Assembly (NCBI GenBank): GCA_902536065.1
Contig: CACAVZ010000007.1
Coordinates: 1-61,310, forward strand
Source: an uncultured Synechococcaceae cyanobacterium
Lineage (GTDB): Bacteria > Cyanobacteriota > Cyanobacteriia > PCC-6307 > Cyanobiaceae
DNA length: 61,310 nt
Direction of reading: 5' to 3'
Shown: one piece after another, positions 44,207 through 54,824 of the stretch
Position numbering within the stretch: the first letter of the stretch is position 1
Layout: each line of letters starts with the position of its first letter
Notes under the pieces: model-generated
Database searches by the model: none
What the model saw: the letters and a program-made list of their open reading frames with translations, nothing else
What the model was told of the DNA's origin: nothing
Made by a program: the position numbers and the translations under genes

Positions 44207-45169
44207 TCAATTTTGCTTAGCACTGTTTATTGATCTAATTCTGTAAATTGGACGACTTTGGCTTTCATGATATGTCCTAATTAAAAGTTCACTCAACAAT
44301 CCAAAGCTAAATAATTGAACACCAGTAATTCCTAATATTAATGCAAACATCAGCAACGGACGATTTCCAATATCCTCACCCAATATTTTTAAAACTATCA
44401 AATAAGAACTCATTGCTAGGCTAATCAAAATACTAATAATTCCCACAAAACCAAATCCATACATTGGTCTAGTTAAAAATTTAGTCATAAACCAAACAGT
44501 TAGTAAATCCATTAAAACTCTAAAAGTTCTATCGATTCCATATTTACTAGATCCATATTGCCTGCTTCTATGATTGACTTTAATTTCTTTGATTCTTGCA
44601 CCTTCAATATTTGCTAAAACGGGAAGAAACCTGTGTAGTTCACCATATAACTTAATATCATCTATTATTTCTTTCTTAAATGCTTTTAAGGAGCATCCAT
44701 AATCATGCAACTTTAAATCTGTTACATGAGCTATTAATTTATTTGCTATTTTTGATGGTATTTTTCTATTAATTAATTTATCTTTTCTATCAAACCTCCA
44801 TCCACAAATCAAATCATATCCTTTATTAATTTCTGAAATTAATATAGGAATATCATTTGGATCATTCTGTAAATCACCATCCAAAGTAATGACAATATCG
44901 CCTTTAGAATTATCAAAGCCAGCTGACATTGCTGCTGTTTGCCCATAATTTTTGCGAAGAGAAATTACTGACAATTCTTTAATTTTGAGAATTAGTTTTT
45001 TTAATACTTGAAGAGTATTGTCTTTAGAACCATCATTTACAACAATCAATTCAAAATTTAATTTATGAAATGACATTACATTTACAACTTCATCCAATAA
45101 AAAACCAATACTCTCACTTTCATTGAAAACAGGGATGATAATAGAAATTAATTGTTTTATATCTGACAT
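44207..45169 (-). CDS. Family 2 glycosyltransferase with C-terminal membrane helices (GtrB/DPM1-like)
   Basis: A 320-residue polyprenyl-phosphate sugar transferase type. The GT-A domain shows ISIIIPVFNESESI, VVNDGSKDNTL, the metal-binding DGD in TLDGDLQNDP and the ERR-like RQYGSSKYGIDRT region. Two C-terminal membrane helices follow (about 236-261 and 272-297). Such enzymes load a sugar onto undecaprenyl phosphate for surface glycan modification; the sugar is unknown. It stands downstream of psaB, separated from it by a strong terminator. Confidence 0.88.
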   Translation of the reverse strand: MSDIKQLISIIIPVFNESESIGFLLDEVVNVMSFHKLNFELIVVNDGSKDNTLQVLKKLILKIKELSVISLRKNYGQTAAMSAGFDNSKGDIVITLDGDLQNDPNDIPILISEINKGYDLICGWRFDRKDKLINRKIPSKIANKLIAHVTDLKLHDYGCSLKAFKKEIIDDIKLYGELHRFLPVLANIEGARIKEIKVNHRSRQYGSSKYGIDRTFRVLMDLLTVWFMTKFLTRPMYGFGFVGIISILISLAMSSYLIVLKILGEDIGNRPLLMFALILGITGVQLFSFGLLSELLIRTYHESQSRPIYRIRSINSAKQN

Positions 45170-45222
45170 TTTTATTTGATAATAATTATGTAAATTTTAA
45201 CTTAATTTAGAACATTAAAAAA

Positions 45223-45255
45223 AGCCAAAAAAAATCACCACTTTCGTGGTGATTT
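45223..45255 (-). terminator. Rho-independent terminator of psaAB
   Basis: A perfect 10-bp stem (arms AAATCACCAC 45232-45241 and GTGGTGATTT 45246-45255). In the minus-strand transcript the loop is GAAA, a stable GNRA tetraloop closed by C-G, and the stem runs into a U-tract interrupted by GGC. It begins 20 bases after the psaB stop. This is the clearest terminator in the window. Confidence 0.9.
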
Positions 45256-45274
45256 AATTTATTTATAAGGAAAT

Positions 45275-47503
45275 TTAGCCAAACTTACCTGAAGTTGATG
45301 CAATAACAAATGCACCAAATGTAAGGATGTTTCCAATCGTGAAATGTGCTAAACCCACTAATCTTGCTTGAACAATTGAAAGTGCAACTGGCTTATCTCG
45401 CCAACCTACAAGATTAGCAATTGGAGTACGCTGATGTGCCCAAACTAATGTTTCTATTAATTCTTGCCAGTAACCGCGCCATGATATTAGGAACATGAAA
45501 CCAGTCGCCCAAACTAAGTGACCAAATAAGAACATCCAAGCCCAAGGAGATAAAGAATTTACTCCAAATGGATTATATCCGTTAATAAGTTGGGCAGAGT
45601 TTAACCAAAGATAATCTCTGAACCATCCCATTAGGTAAGTTCCTGATTCATTAAATTGAGCTACATTACCTTGCCATATAGCTAGGTGTTTCCAATGCCA
45701 GTAGAAGGTTACCCATGCTATTAGATTTAATGCCCAGAACATAGCTAGATACATAGCGTCCCATGATGAACTATCACAAGTACCTCCACGACCAGGTCCA
45801 TCACAAGGGAATGCATAGCCTAAGTCTTTTTTATCAGGAATTAATTTTGTTCCCCTAGCATCAAGTGCACCTTTGATAAGGATTAAAGCAGTTGTATGAA
45901 GACCTAAAGCAATAGCATGGTGAACTAAGAAATCTGCAGGTCCGATAGGTAAAAAAGCACTTAATGCATCTTGTCTATTGATAAGATCCATCCAGTAATG
46001 ATTACCTGGCAATGAATTAGCAGCAATAGTTGCTGAACTTGTAGGATCAGATAATAAAGCGTTAAAACCATACATCATCTTACCTTGAGCGGCTTGAACA
46101 AATTGAGCAAATACTGGCTCAATAAGAATTTGCTTTTCAGGATTACCAAAAGCTACAACAACATCATTATGGACATAAATTCCAAGAGTATGGAATCCAA
46201 GCAACATTGTTACCCAACTAAGATGACTTATTAAAGCTTCCTTTGTTCCAAGAACTCTCGCTAATACATTATCTTTATTTAATTCAGGATCGTAATCCCT
46301 TACAAAGAAAATAGCACCATGTGCAAAAGCACCAACCATCAAGAACATTGCTATGTACTGATGATGACTATATAAGGCAGATTGTGTAGTGTAGTCCCTA
46401 GCGATAAAAGCATAAGAAGGAAGTGCTCCCATATGTTGCGCTACAAGAGAAGTTGCGACTCCAAGTGATGCTAATGCTAGTCCAAGTTGAAAATGTAATG
46501 AGTTATTTACAGTTTCATATATACCATCATGATTAATTCCGAAACTACCTTTATGAGGATCATTTGGGTGTCTAGTATTATGAGCTTCTGTAATTTCTTT
46601 GAGGCTATGCCCTATGCCAAAAGTATTTCTATACATATGGCCGGCAATTACAAAAACTGTTCCAATTGCAATATGGTGATGAGCAATATCAGTAAGCCAT
46701 AATGCTTCACTTTGAGGATGAAGACCTCCCAAAAAAGTAAAGATTGCTGTTCCAGCTCCTTCAGCTGTTCCAAATACTTGATCTAAAGAATCAGGATTTT
46801 GTGCATATGCTCCCCAGTTTAAAGTAAAGAAAGGAGCTAATCCTGCAGGGTGTGGAAGTACTGTTAACCAGTTATCCCAACCTACATGCTGTCCTCTTGA
46901 TTCAGGTATTGCAACATGAACTAAATGACCTGTCCAAGCGATACTACTAAAACCAAATAAAACAGCTAAGTGATGATTTAATCTTGACTCTGCATTTTTA
47001 AACCAGGCCAGAGAAGGTCTGAATTTTGGTTGTAAATGTAACCAACCTGCAAATAAAGTCCAACAAGCAAGAATACTCATAAATATTGATGCTTGGAAGA
47101 GTTGCTCGTTAGTTCTCATTCCAATTGTGTACCACCAATGGTAGAGACCTGAGTAAGCAATGTTTACTGGACCGCTTGCTCCAGCTTGTGTCATTGCTTC
47201 TGTGATGCCAGATCCAAAATGCGGATCCCAAATAGCATGAGCTATAGGGCGGACATGAGTTGGATCAAGTACAAATTGCTCAAAGTTACCCTGCCAAGCA
47301 ATATGAAATAAGTTACCAGCCACCCAGAGAGCGATTATTGCTAGATGTCCAAAATGTGTAGAGAATAGCTTCTGATAAAGTTTTTCTTCGGTCATACCAT
47401 CATGACTCTCAAAGTCATGAGCGGTAGCTATTCCGTACCATATTCGTCGGGTTGTGGGGTCCTGAGCTAGACCCTGGTTAAATGATGGAAATTTTGTTGC
47501 CAT
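45275..47503 (-). CDS. psaB: Photosystem I P700 apoprotein A2 (PsaB)
   Basis: One half of the photosystem I reaction-centre heterodimer; 742 residues with eleven expected membrane helices. The F_X iron-sulfur loop [12 protein letters not shown] supplies C567 and C576. The start [16 protein letters not shown] and end TSGKFG are typical. It follows psaA by 27 bases and ends at a strong terminator. Confidence 0.99.
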   Translation of the reverse strand: MATKFPSFNQGLAQDPTTRRIWYGIATAHDFESHDGMTEEKLYQKLFSTHFGHLAIIALWVAGNLFHIAWQGNFEQFVLDPTHVRPIAHAIWDPHFGSGITEAMTQAGASGPVNIAYSGLYHWWYTIGMRTNEQLFQASIFMSILACWTLFAGWLHLQPKFRPSLAWFKNAESRLNHHLAVLFGFSSIAWTGHLVHVAIPESRGQHVGWDNWLTVLPHPAGLAPFFTLNWGAYAQNPDSLDQVFGTAEGAGTAIFTFLGGLHPQSEALWLTDIAHHHIAIGTVFVIAGHMYRNTFGIGHSLKEITEAHNTRHPNDPHKGSFGINHDGIYETVNNSLHFQLGLALASLGVATSLVAQHMGALPSYAFIARDYTTQSALYSHHQYIAMFLMVGAFAHGAIFFVRDYDPELNKDNVLARVLGTKEALISHLSWVTMLLGFHTLGIYVHNDVVVAFGNPEKQILIEPVFAQFVQAAQGKMMYGFNALLSDPTSSATIAANSLPGNHYWMDLINRQDALSAFLPIGPADFLVHHAIALGLHTTALILIKGALDARGTKLIPDKKDLGYAFPCDGPGRGGTCDSSSWDAMYLAMFWALNLIAWVTFYWHWKHLAIWQGNVAQFNESGTYLMGWFRDYLWLNSAQLINGYNPFGVNSLSPWAWMFLFGHLVWATGFMFLISWRGYWQELIETLVWAHQRTPIANLVGWRDKPVALSIVQARLVGLAHFTIGNILTFGAFVIASTSGKFG

Positions 47504-47530
47504 TGAATTAAAAAGGTGAAGTTCAGGTTA

Positions 47531-49834
47531 TTAGCCCAGCCCGAAAAGGCGAGCATGGAAGAAGGCCCATGTGGTAGCAATACCACCTACAAGGAAGTGT
47601 GTAACACCTACTGCACGACCCTGAGTAATAGATAGAGCTCGAGGTTGAATGGTTGGTGCAACCTTTAATTTATTGTGTGCCCATACAATTGATTCGAACA
47701 ATTCTTGCCAATATCCTCTTCCACTGAAGAGGAACATTAAACTGAACGCCCATATAAAGTGAGCTCCTAAGAACATCAAACCGTACATGCTTATTGATTG
47801 ACCATAGCTTGTTAATACTTGAGAAGCTTGAGCCCAGAGGAAATCTCTTAACCAACCATTGATAGTAATTGAACTTTGTGCGAAATTACCACCAGTGAGC
47901 CCCCAAACATCACTCTGCATTTTCCAAGAGAAGTGGAAAATAACTATTGATAAACAGTTATACATCCAGAAGAGAGCCAAGAAAACGTGATCCCATGAAG
48001 AAACTTGACATGTACCACCTCTTCCAGGTCCATCACAAGGGAATCTAAATCCTAGAGAAGCTTTGTCAGGAATCAACCTTGAACTTCTTGCATAAAGAAC
48101 TCCTTTAAGAAGTATCAAAACAGTTACATGGATTTGGAAAGCATGAATATGATGAATCATTAAATCAGCTGTACCTAGTGGAATTGGAGCTATAGCTACT
48201 TTTCCACCAACTTCTACTAAACTTCCATTAAACACTTCACTTAAAGCTTTGTGAGGTAAAGCTTCTGCAGTACCTGCTAAAAGGGAAGTCCCAACAGCAG
48301 ATGCTTGAATACTCTGTACCCATTGAGCAAAGATTGGCTGAAGTTGGATAGCAGAATCACTAAACATATCTTGGGGTCTACCCAAAGCTCTCATAGTATC
48401 GTTATGAATATAGAGTCCAAAACTATGGAATCCTAACCACATACAAACCCAGTTCAAGTGACTGATTAAAGCATCTCTTGCCTTAAGTATTCTGTCTAAT
48501 ACATTATCAATATGTTTTGCTGGATCGTAATCTCTAACCATTGCAATTCCAGCATGCGCACCTGCTCCTACTATGAATAATCCACCTATCCACATGTGAT
48601 GGGTAAATAATCCAAGAACTGTCATATAGTCAGTAGCTATATAAGGATATGGAGGCATCGCATACATGTGATGAGATACAAGTATGCTTATTGATCCAAG
48701 CATCGCTAGGTTTACTGATAGCTGAGCATGTCTACTTTCTGCCATGAACTCAAAAAGACCTTGATGACCTTTAGGCGCAGGGAATAATATTGGGTCTCCT
48801 TGTTGTGAATCTAATATTTCTTTCATACTATGACCAATACCGTAGTTGGTTCTGTACATATGACCACCGATTATCGCTATTACACCAAAAGCTAAATGAT
48901 GATGTGAAACATCAGTCATCCACAAGCTTCCTGTCACAGGGTTAAGTCCACCTTTGAAAGTTAGGAAGTCTGAAAAAGCTAACCAATTTAAACTGAAGAA
49001 ATTGCCTGTACCACTTGCTAATCCTGGAAATATCTGACCGATAATTTGTGGATCGCAGAGTTGATGCGGCATAGGCATATCTGCAATAGTTGCTATTTCT
49101 TTTCCATTAATAACTAAAGGAGAGCCTGCATCAATTGCATCTAAGAGAGCTGCTGTAGGAGCTCCGATATGAATACAATGGCCAGCCCATGCTAAAGATC
49201 CCAAACCTACTAAACCAGCTATGTGGTGGTTAAGCATAGACTCAATATCTTGAAACCACTCCATTTTTGGAGCTGCTTTGTGATAATGAAAAATTCCAGC
49301 ATGAAGCATAAGTGCCGCCATTACTACAGCACCTATTGCTAAAGCCATAAGTTCACTCTCATTAGTGATTCCCCATGCTCGCCACATGTGGAATATTCCT
49401 GAACTAATTTGAATACCATTGTAGTTAGCACCAAGGTCAGCATTAAGCATTTCTTGACCAACTATTGCCCATACTTGCTGAGCACCTGGTTTGACATGAG
49501 TTGGATCAGCTAACCAACCTGAGTAATTAGAAAATCTTGCTCCATGGAAAAATGCAGCACTCATCCATATAAAAATGACGGCAAGATGTCCAAAATGAGC
49601 TGAAAAGATTTTTCTTGTTGCTTCTTCAGCATCGCCTGTATGCACATCGAAATCATGTGCATCAGCGTGCAAATTCCAGATCCAAGTTGTAGTTTTCGGA
49701 CCTTTAGATAATTTACTTGACCAGAATCCTGGCTTATCTAATTTGGCAAAATCAATAGGTCTCGGATCGGCCTTGACAGGATCTTCCAAAACTTTTTTGT
49801 TTTTTTCTCCACTTTCTGGTGGGCTGATGGTCAT
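47531..49834 (-). CDS. psaA: Photosystem I P700 apoprotein A1 (PsaA)
   Basis: The other half of the reaction-centre heterodimer; 767 residues, slightly longer than the about 750 of most cyanobacteria. The F_X ligands are C600 and C609 in [13 protein letters not shown] loop around residues 225-270 ([17 protein letters not shown], then [16 protein letters not shown]) differs from freshwater sequences as I recall them and may account for part of the extra length. It heads the psaAB operon; its upstream region is packed with dyads. Confidence 0.99.
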   Translation of the reverse strand: MTISPPESGEKNKKVLEDPVKADPRPIDFAKLDKPGFWSSKLSKGPKTTTWIWNLHADAHDFDVHTGDAEEATRKIFSAHFGHLAVIFIWMSAAFFHGARFSNYSGWLADPTHVKPGAQQVWAIVGQEMLNADLGANYNGIQISSGIFHMWRAWGITNESELMALAIGAVVMAALMLHAGIFHYHKAAPKMEWFQDIESMLNHHIAGLVGLGSLAWAGHCIHIGAPTAALLDAIDAGSPLVINGKEIATIADMPMPHQLCDPQIIGQIFPGLASGTGNFFSLNWLAFSDFLTFKGGLNPVTGSLWMTDVSHHHLAFGVIAIIGGHMYRTNYGIGHSMKEILDSQQGDPILFPAPKGHQGLFEFMAESRHAQLSVNLAMLGSISILVSHHMYAMPPYPYIATDYMTVLGLFTHHMWIGGLFIVGAGAHAGIAMVRDYDPAKHIDNVLDRILKARDALISHLNWVCMWLGFHSFGLYIHNDTMRALGRPQDMFSDSAIQLQPIFAQWVQSIQASAVGTSLLAGTAEALPHKALSEVFNGSLVEVGGKVAIAPIPLGTADLMIHHIHAFQIHVTVLILLKGVLYARSSRLIPDKASLGFRFPCDGPGRGGTCQVSSWDHVFLALFWMYNCLSIVIFHFSWKMQSDVWGLTGGNFAQSSITINGWLRDFLWAQASQVLTSYGQSISMYGLMFLGAHFIWAFSLMFLFSGRGYWQELFESIVWAHNKLKVAPTIQPRALSITQGRAVGVTHFLVGGIATTWAFFHARLFGLG

Positions 49835-50169
49835 CTAGCACCTCGAAAATAATTGACACTAAAGCCGATTGATCGGATCTTGAACATATTCTCAATGATA
49901 ATGTTCAAGAAAACGAATCCTTCGGAACTTTAGATATTCGTTTTCAAAAATAATAAGGCAAAGATTCTTTCGTTATGCATTAACGTAACAAATGTTCTAA
50001 TGATTGTTACTATATGAATATTTTGTTAAATTCTAGTCTATGACTAAATTATGGGTATTTTTACTCAAAATTTATATAAATTTCTTAAATTTTTTTTTAT
50101 ATTTCAAGGAAAATTTTTTAAATCCAGCGACAGGATATAATTTCAAAGTTACTATCAATAGTTTCTAAT
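49835..50169. promoter_or_regulatory. psaA-cobJ divergent intergenic region with a cluster of dyads
   Basis: This 335-base gap has no gene. Reading away from psaA it holds CCGAT-TG-ATCGG (49865-49876); arms TCTTGAACAT/ATGTTCAAGA around a 13-base loop (49878-49910); arms GAAAACGAAT/ATTCGTTTTC around 17 bases (49909-49945), with a small TCC/GGA stem inside; CGTTA-TGCAT-TAACG (49971-49985); and GTAACAA/TTGTTAC around 12 bases (49985-50010). The first three lie 30-110 bases before the psaA ATG and are probably 5'-UTR hairpins or operators. The cobJ-proximal half (50030-50169) is plain AT-rich sequence. Confidence 0.6.
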
Positions 50170-51972
50170 TTGAAAGGCATTGCGATAGGTCTATCTAATA
50201 ATTCAAAAGAAATTTTAAAAAGGCTTAAAAAAACCGAATTTGTCAATGAAATATATATTGCGGGTTCTTCAAAAGAGGATGGAAAGGAAAATGAACTTAT
50301 TCAAGTACAAAAACCTAGAGAAATATTACTAAAAAAATGGCCAGAGATAGATTTAATAATTTTTATAGGCTCAATTGCTGCATCAATACGCATAATAAAT
50401 CCATTTTTAACCTCTAAAGATCAAGATCCAGGAGTAATAGTTATAGATAACAAATGTTCCAAAATAGTTCCATTAATTGGCTTACATCAGTCAAATACGC
50501 AAAATATTTCATGTCAAATTGCTAATTTACTTGGTGGCGAGATTATAGAAACTAATAATTCCAATGATCAAAGCCTCTTAAATCTTGATGCATTTGGAAA
50601 TCAATGGGGGTGGAAAAGATCTGGCAAAATAAACGATTGGTCAAAACTAGTAATTAAACAAGCTAAAAACGAAGAAATATTTTGCAAACAATTATCTGGT
50701 AATAGCTTATGGAAAACCTCAGAATCAGGGGAGATTATTAATCAAATCAATGAAAAAGAAACTGAAAAACCAGATTCAACATTTTATGTGAGTATATTCG
50801 AAAATAATGCAACAACTTGGCACCCGCCCGTATTATGGGTTGGTATTGGATGTGAAAGAAATACAAGCAAAGAATTAATAAAAAATTCTTTAAATAATTT
50901 TTTTGAGGCAGAAAATTTATCACTGCAATCAATTGCGGGATTTGCAACTATTGATATTAAAAAAAATGAGAAAGGAATTTTAGAACTTGCTAAAGAAAAA
51001 AACTTGCCTTTAAAGTTTTTTAGTAAAGAAGATCTTTCAAAAATAATTGTTCCAAATCCATCAAATGTTGTGCAAAATGAAATTGGCACACCTTCCGTAG
51101 CAGAAGCCTCTTGCTTACTCGCAGCAGGAGAAGAATCAAAATTATTAGAAGAAAAAAGAATTTTTAAAAATCAATCTGGGGCATTAACTATCGCTATAGC
51201 AGAATCAAAAAATCAATATAATCCCACTCATGGCGAAATCCATATTATTGGAAGTGGGCCTGGTGATATCTCCTTTCTAACCAATAATGCAAGAAAAGCA
51301 CTCTCAAGATGTACTGTTTGGATTGGATACAAAATGTATTTAGATTTAATAAAACCCTTAAAAAGTAATGATCAAGTTTTAATTGAAAGTAAACTTACTG
51401 AAGAAAAAGAGAGATGCAGTAAAGCAATTAAACTAGCTGAGGAAGGAATAAAAGTGGCTTTAATTTCTTCAGGTGAATCTGGATTTTATGGAATGGCAGG
51501 TTTACTTTTAGAATTACTTCAAAAAATCAAAAAAGAATATAGACCTTACTTTGAAGTACATCCAGGTATAAGTAGTGTTCAATTAGCAGCTGCGATTAGT
51601 GGAGCACCACTAATGAATGACTTTTGCTCAGTAAGCTTAAGCGATAAATTAACTCCATGGTCTTTAATAGAAAAAAGAATTGAAGGAGCTCTTGTGGGTG
51701 ACTTTGTAATAGCTTTATTTAATCCTCAATCCATTGAAAGGAATTGGCAACTAAAAAGTGTAATAGATACATGTTTAAAATCTAGGCCTGGAGATACTCC
51801 AGTTTTAATAGCTAGACAAGTAGGTAGAGAAAATCAATCAAAAAAATTTTTTACTTTAAACACCATTCCTTTCAAAGAGATTGACATGTTATCAATCATT
51901 ATTATTGGCAATTCTCAAACAACCTTAGTTGATGAAATATTTCTTACTCCCAGAGGATATTTTAAAAATTAA
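50170..51972 (+). CDS. cobJ: CbiG-CobJ fusion: cobalamin biosynthesis, precorrin-3B C17-methyltransferase
   Basis: A 600-residue two-enzyme fusion of the corrin ring pathway. The N-terminal half is CbiG-like: GIAIGLSNNSKEIL, FIGSIAASIRIINPFL, then the C-terminal CbiG domain VLWVGIGCERNTS and GTPSVAEASCLLAAG. From about residue 355 (GEIHIIGSGPGDISFLT) a tetrapyrrole methylase domain continues to the end, with PYFEVHPGISSVQLAAA and LYNP-like LFNPQS motifs. Such fusions are known in cyanobacteria. The start is a TTG preceded by no clear ribosome-binding site. Prochlorococcus makes pseudocobalamin, which fits. Confidence 0.93.
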   Translation: MKGIAIGLSNNSKEILKRLKKTEFVNEIYIAGSSKEDGKENELIQVQKPREILLKKWPEIDLIIFIGSIAASIRIINPFLTSKDQDPGVIVIDNKCSKIVPLIGLHQSNTQNISCQIANLLGGEIIETNNSNDQSLLNLDAFGNQWGWKRSGKINDWSKLVIKQAKNEEIFCKQLSGNSLWKTSESGEIINQINEKETEKPDSTFYVSIFENNATTWHPPVLWVGIGCERNTSKELIKNSLNNFFEAENLSLQSIAGFATIDIKKNEKGILELAKEKNLPLKFFSKEDLSKIIVPNPSNVVQNEIGTPSVAEASCLLAAGEESKLLEEKRIFKNQSGALTIAIAESKNQYNPTHGEIHIIGSGPGDISFLTNNARKALSRCTVWIGYKMYLDLIKPLKSNDQVLIESKLTEEKERCSKAIKLAEEGIKVALISSGESGFYGMAGLLLELLQKIKKEYRPYFEVHPGISSVQLAAAISGAPLMNDFCSVSLSDKLTPWSLIEKRIEGALVGDFVIALFNPQSIERNWQLKSVIDTCLKSRPGDTPVLIARQVGRENQSKKFFTLNTIPFKEIDMLSIIIIGNSQTTLVDEIFLTPRGYFKN

Positions 51973-52063
51973 GTTAAGATAATCCATAATTCAATAATTA
52001 AAATTTTTTCTTTGCTTTTTCTCTATAAGAATACTAATCTTTAATAATGATTAAGAAAATTAA

Positions 52064-52852
52064 TTGAAAAATATTGGTTTAATTTTGTTTGATATAGATG
52101 GGGTAATCCGTAGTGTAGAAAATAGTTACAGACTTTCATTAAAAAAAACAGTCTACAAATTTTCTGGTTGGGAGCCAAGTTATATAGATATTGATAATGC
52201 AAAAAATGAAGGGATCTGGAATAATGACTGGGATTTAAGTTTAGAACTTATAAAAAGATGTGTAAAAAAAAGGAACTTAAACCTAGAAATTCCTCCAAGA
52301 GAAGAAATAGTAAAATGTTTTGAAGAGTTTTATTTTGGCGGAGATCCAAATCAAGATTGTAAATATTGGTCCGGATACATAACTAATGAGGAGTTATTAG
52401 TTGATAAAAAGTTTTTTGATTTAATTCAAAGCAATGGAATTATCTGGGGTTTTGTTAGTGGTGCAGAGTCTGCTTCTGCAAAATTTGTTTTAGAAAAAAG
52501 ACTTGGGCTAAAGTCACCACCATTAATATCTATGGGAGATGCCCCTGACAAACCTGATCCAAAAGGTTTTATTAACTTATCTAAAAAGCTTATTGGAAAT
52601 AAACTTGGCGAATCAACAATTCCCATTGCGTATGTAGGAGATACTATTGCAGATATAAATACAGTTATAAACGCTAGAAAGGAAATACCATCTCAAAAAT
52701 TCATAAGTATCGGAATAGCCCCCCCTCATTTACATTTAAATTCTCGATTAAAAGAACGTAATTCTTACGAAACAAATCTTAGAAATGCAGGTGCTGACTT
52801 GATTTTAAATTCTATTTATGACCTTGAAAATGTTAATCTTAATTTATTTTAA
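52064..52852 (+). CDS. HAD-superfamily hydrolase, subfamily IA type
   Basis: A 262-residue phosphatase-like protein. Motif I is FDIDGVIRSV (catalytic aspartates at 9 and 11), motif II is the VSGAES region, motif III is the lysine in DKPDPKG and motif IV lies in YVGDTIADI. It resembles the cyanobacterial/plant HAD-IA group annotated as hypothetical protein 1. The substrate is unknown. The start is a TTG. It is followed by tRNA-Ser on the opposite strand. Confidence 0.85.
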   Translation: MKNIGLILFDIDGVIRSVENSYRLSLKKTVYKFSGWEPSYIDIDNAKNEGIWNNDWDLSLELIKRCVKKRNLNLEIPPREEIVKCFEEFYFGGDPNQDCKYWSGYITNEELLVDKKFFDLIQSNGIIWGFVSGAESASAKFVLEKRLGLKSPPLISMGDAPDKPDPKGFINLSKKLIGNKLGESTIPIAYVGDTIADINTVINARKEIPSQKFISIGIAPPHLHLNSRLKERNSYETNLRNAGADLILNSIYDLENVNLNLF

Positions 52853-52888
52853 AACAAATATTAATTAAAAAATTTCCTGAACAAACTA

Positions 52889-52977
52889 CGGAGAGGGAGG
52901 GATTCGAACCCTCGACAAAAGTTACCTCCTGTAACTCCTTAGCAGGGAGCCGCTTTCAACCACTCAGCCACCTCTCC
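52889..52977 (-). tRNA. tRNA-Ser (anticodon GCU)
   Basis: An 89-base class II tRNA. The acceptor stem is GGAGAGG/CCTCTCC with discriminator G, the anticodon loop CTGCTAA gives GCT (complement at 52941-52943), and a long variable arm is followed by a T-arm GAGGG/CCCTC with loop TTCGAAT. CCA is not encoded. It reads AGC/AGU. Confidence 0.96.
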
Positions 52978-53038
52978 AGTTCTTATACATTATCAATTTT
53001 TTTGCAAACATTCAAAATTATTTATTTAATCGAAATGT

Positions 53039-54238
53039 CTAATCAACTTGAACTCTCGGCAATCTATTTTTGAAAGAACAAAGAATTTCCCAAGGAATAG
53101 TATTAGATTCCTTTGCCCAATCAATAGGAGAGATTATTTTATCTCCATCAGATCCTAGCAATACCAATGTACTACCAACTTTAATTTCATCTGAACCTGT
53201 AATATCCACCATCATTTGATCCATAGTTATCGATCCTACTTGGGGATAAAGTTTATTTTTAAAGATAACTTTTATCTTACCTGAGAGATTTCTCGGGACT
53301 CCATCTGCATAACCAATACTTACTACAGCTAACTTAGTTTTTCTACTACTTACAAATTTTCCTCCATAACTTACTCTTACTCCTTGATCAATAACTCTTA
53401 TAAAAGCTACTTTGGCCTTTAAAAATAAAGCTGGTCTAAGACATAAATTTTTATCTATTTTTGCTAAAGGACTATATCCATACATAGAAAGTCCAACCCT
53501 TACCATATGGAAATGAAAATCTTTATTGAGAAGCATGCCTGCAGAATTTGCCAAATGAATTTTGATATTTTGATTTTTACCAACGTTAATTTGCTTTAAT
53601 AATTCCTTAAACTTAAGTCTTTGTAATTGAGTAACGCTTTTAGGATCTAATGAGTTATCTTCATCTGCAGATGCTAAATGGCTGTAAATACCCTCTATTG
53701 AAATGTTTTCAAAAGATTTTATTTTTTCAAATTCCTGAATAAATTTTTCAGATTCAAATCCTAATCTTGACATTCCAGTATCAACTTTAAGATGTAAAGA
53801 AAATTTCAACTCAAACTGCTTACCAATATTGTTACAAATTAAACACTCTCTAAGACTACTGATAGTTGGCATAAGATCATTTTTAAATGCTATTATTAGA
53901 TCTTTTTTTGTATATTGATTACCTAAAACAAGTATTGGTTTTTTAACTCCTGAGGAACGAAGCTTAATCCCTTCTCTTAAAGTGGCAACTCCTAATTGCG
54001 AAGCTCCACCTTTGATTGCATATTCTGATACTACTCTAGAATCATGTCCATATCCATCAGCTTTAACAACTGCCATAAATTGACAACCTTCACTTAATTT
54101 AGATATTAACTGCCTTACATTTTTTTCTATTGCTTTACCATTGACTTCAATCCACGCTCTTTGTTTCGGATCTATATCTTTATCAAAATTAGGATATTTA
54201 TCAAAATTAAATCGCTGATTTGTTTGCCGAATTTGCAT
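53039..54238 (-). CDS. alr: Alanine racemase
   Basis: PLP enzyme supplying D-alanine for peptidoglycan; 399 residues. The PLP lysine is K59 in MAVVKADGYGH, and the catalytic tyrosine lies in VSYGGKF. GIYSHLASAD and the C-terminal GSITMDQMMVDITG are also typical. The first 25 residues (Asn/Asp/Lys-rich) extend beyond the usual start, so initiation may be internal. It is divergent from the HNH nuclease gene. Confidence 0.95.
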   Translation of the reverse strand: MQIRQTNQRFNFDKYPNFDKDIDPKQRAWIEVNGKAIEKNVRQLISKLSEGCQFMAVVKADGYGHDSRVVSEYAIKGGASQLGVATLREGIKLRSSGVKKPILVLGNQYTKKDLIIAFKNDLMPTISSLRECLICNNIGKQFELKFSLHLKVDTGMSRLGFESEKFIQEFEKIKSFENISIEGIYSHLASADEDNSLDPKSVTQLQRLKFKELLKQINVGKNQNIKIHLANSAGMLLNKDFHFHMVRVGLSMYGYSPLAKIDKNLCLRPALFLKAKVAFIRVIDQGVRVSYGGKFVSSRKTKLAVVSIGYADGVPRNLSGKIKVIFKNKLYPQVGSITMDQMMVDITGSDEIKVGSTLVLLGSDGDKIISPIDWAKESNTIPWEILCSFKNRLPRVQVD

Positions 54239-54306
54239 TTAATTTGCGCAATTATATGCGCTTATTGGAATATACAGTTAGCATGACATGTAAATTGTAT
54301 TTTGGC

Positions 54307-54813
54307 ATGAGTCAGACTCTAGTGTTAAATGCATCTTATGAACCTTTAAACATCACTTCTTGGCGAAGAGCTGTTATTTTGATGATCAAAGGTAAGGCAG
54401 AAAGCTTGGAAGAAGATAAAACATATTCAATACATTGCGGAAGAAAATTGCCTACAGTTATAAGACTTCGTTACTACGTAAAGGTACCTTTTAGAGAGGT
54501 TTCTTTAACAAGAAAAAACATTCTTCTAAGAGATAATAATGCTTGCCAATACTGTAATTATAGAGGTAGTGACTTATCAATAGATCATGTTTTACCTAGA
54601 AGTAGAGGTGGAACTGATAACTGGGAAAATGTTACTACAGCATGTCTTAGATGTAATGTACAAAAAGGCAACCGTACTCCAGAAGAGGCAAATATGCCTT
54701 TAAAACGAAGGCCTTACCGTCCACTAAGTAATCTAAATTTTGAGGCTACAAGACAAATTGACTCTGGTAAGCATAAAGAATGGAGTAAATACGTAATAGG
54801 GGTTGCAATCTAG
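54307..54813 (+). CDS. HNH endonuclease family protein
   Basis: A 168-residue protein. N-terminal LVLNASYEPLNITSWRRAV is the hallmark of a widespread cyanobacterial HNH family. The HNH domain has zinc cysteines (CQYC and CLRC) flanking SIDHVLPRSRGGTDNWENV, with the catalytic histidine in IDHV. I start at the ATG at 54307 (MSQTLVLN). Upstream starts at 54283 or 54220 would add non-conserved residues, the latter overlapping alr. The conserved presence next to alr suggests a housekeeping rather than mobile role. Confidence 0.88.
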   Translation: MSQTLVLNASYEPLNITSWRRAVILMIKGKAESLEEDKTYSIHCGRKLPTVIRLRYYVKVPFREVSLTRKNILLRDNNACQYCNYRGSDLSIDHVLPRSRGGTDNWENVTTACLRCNVQKGNRTPEEANMPLKRRPYRPLSNLNFEATRQIDSGKHKEWSKYVIGVAI

Positions 54814-54824
54814 AATTTAGAAAA

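Noticed and set aside
49985-50010. GTAACAA...TTGTTAC near psaA as an NtcA site
   Set aside because: The GTA and TAC are 20 bases apart rather than eight, so it does not fit NtcA. I kept it only as an unassigned dyad.
54220-54306. Longer N-terminus for the HNH protein
   Set aside because: The extra residues are not family-like and the first codons overlap the alr coding region. MSQTLVLN at 54307 matches the conserved beginning.
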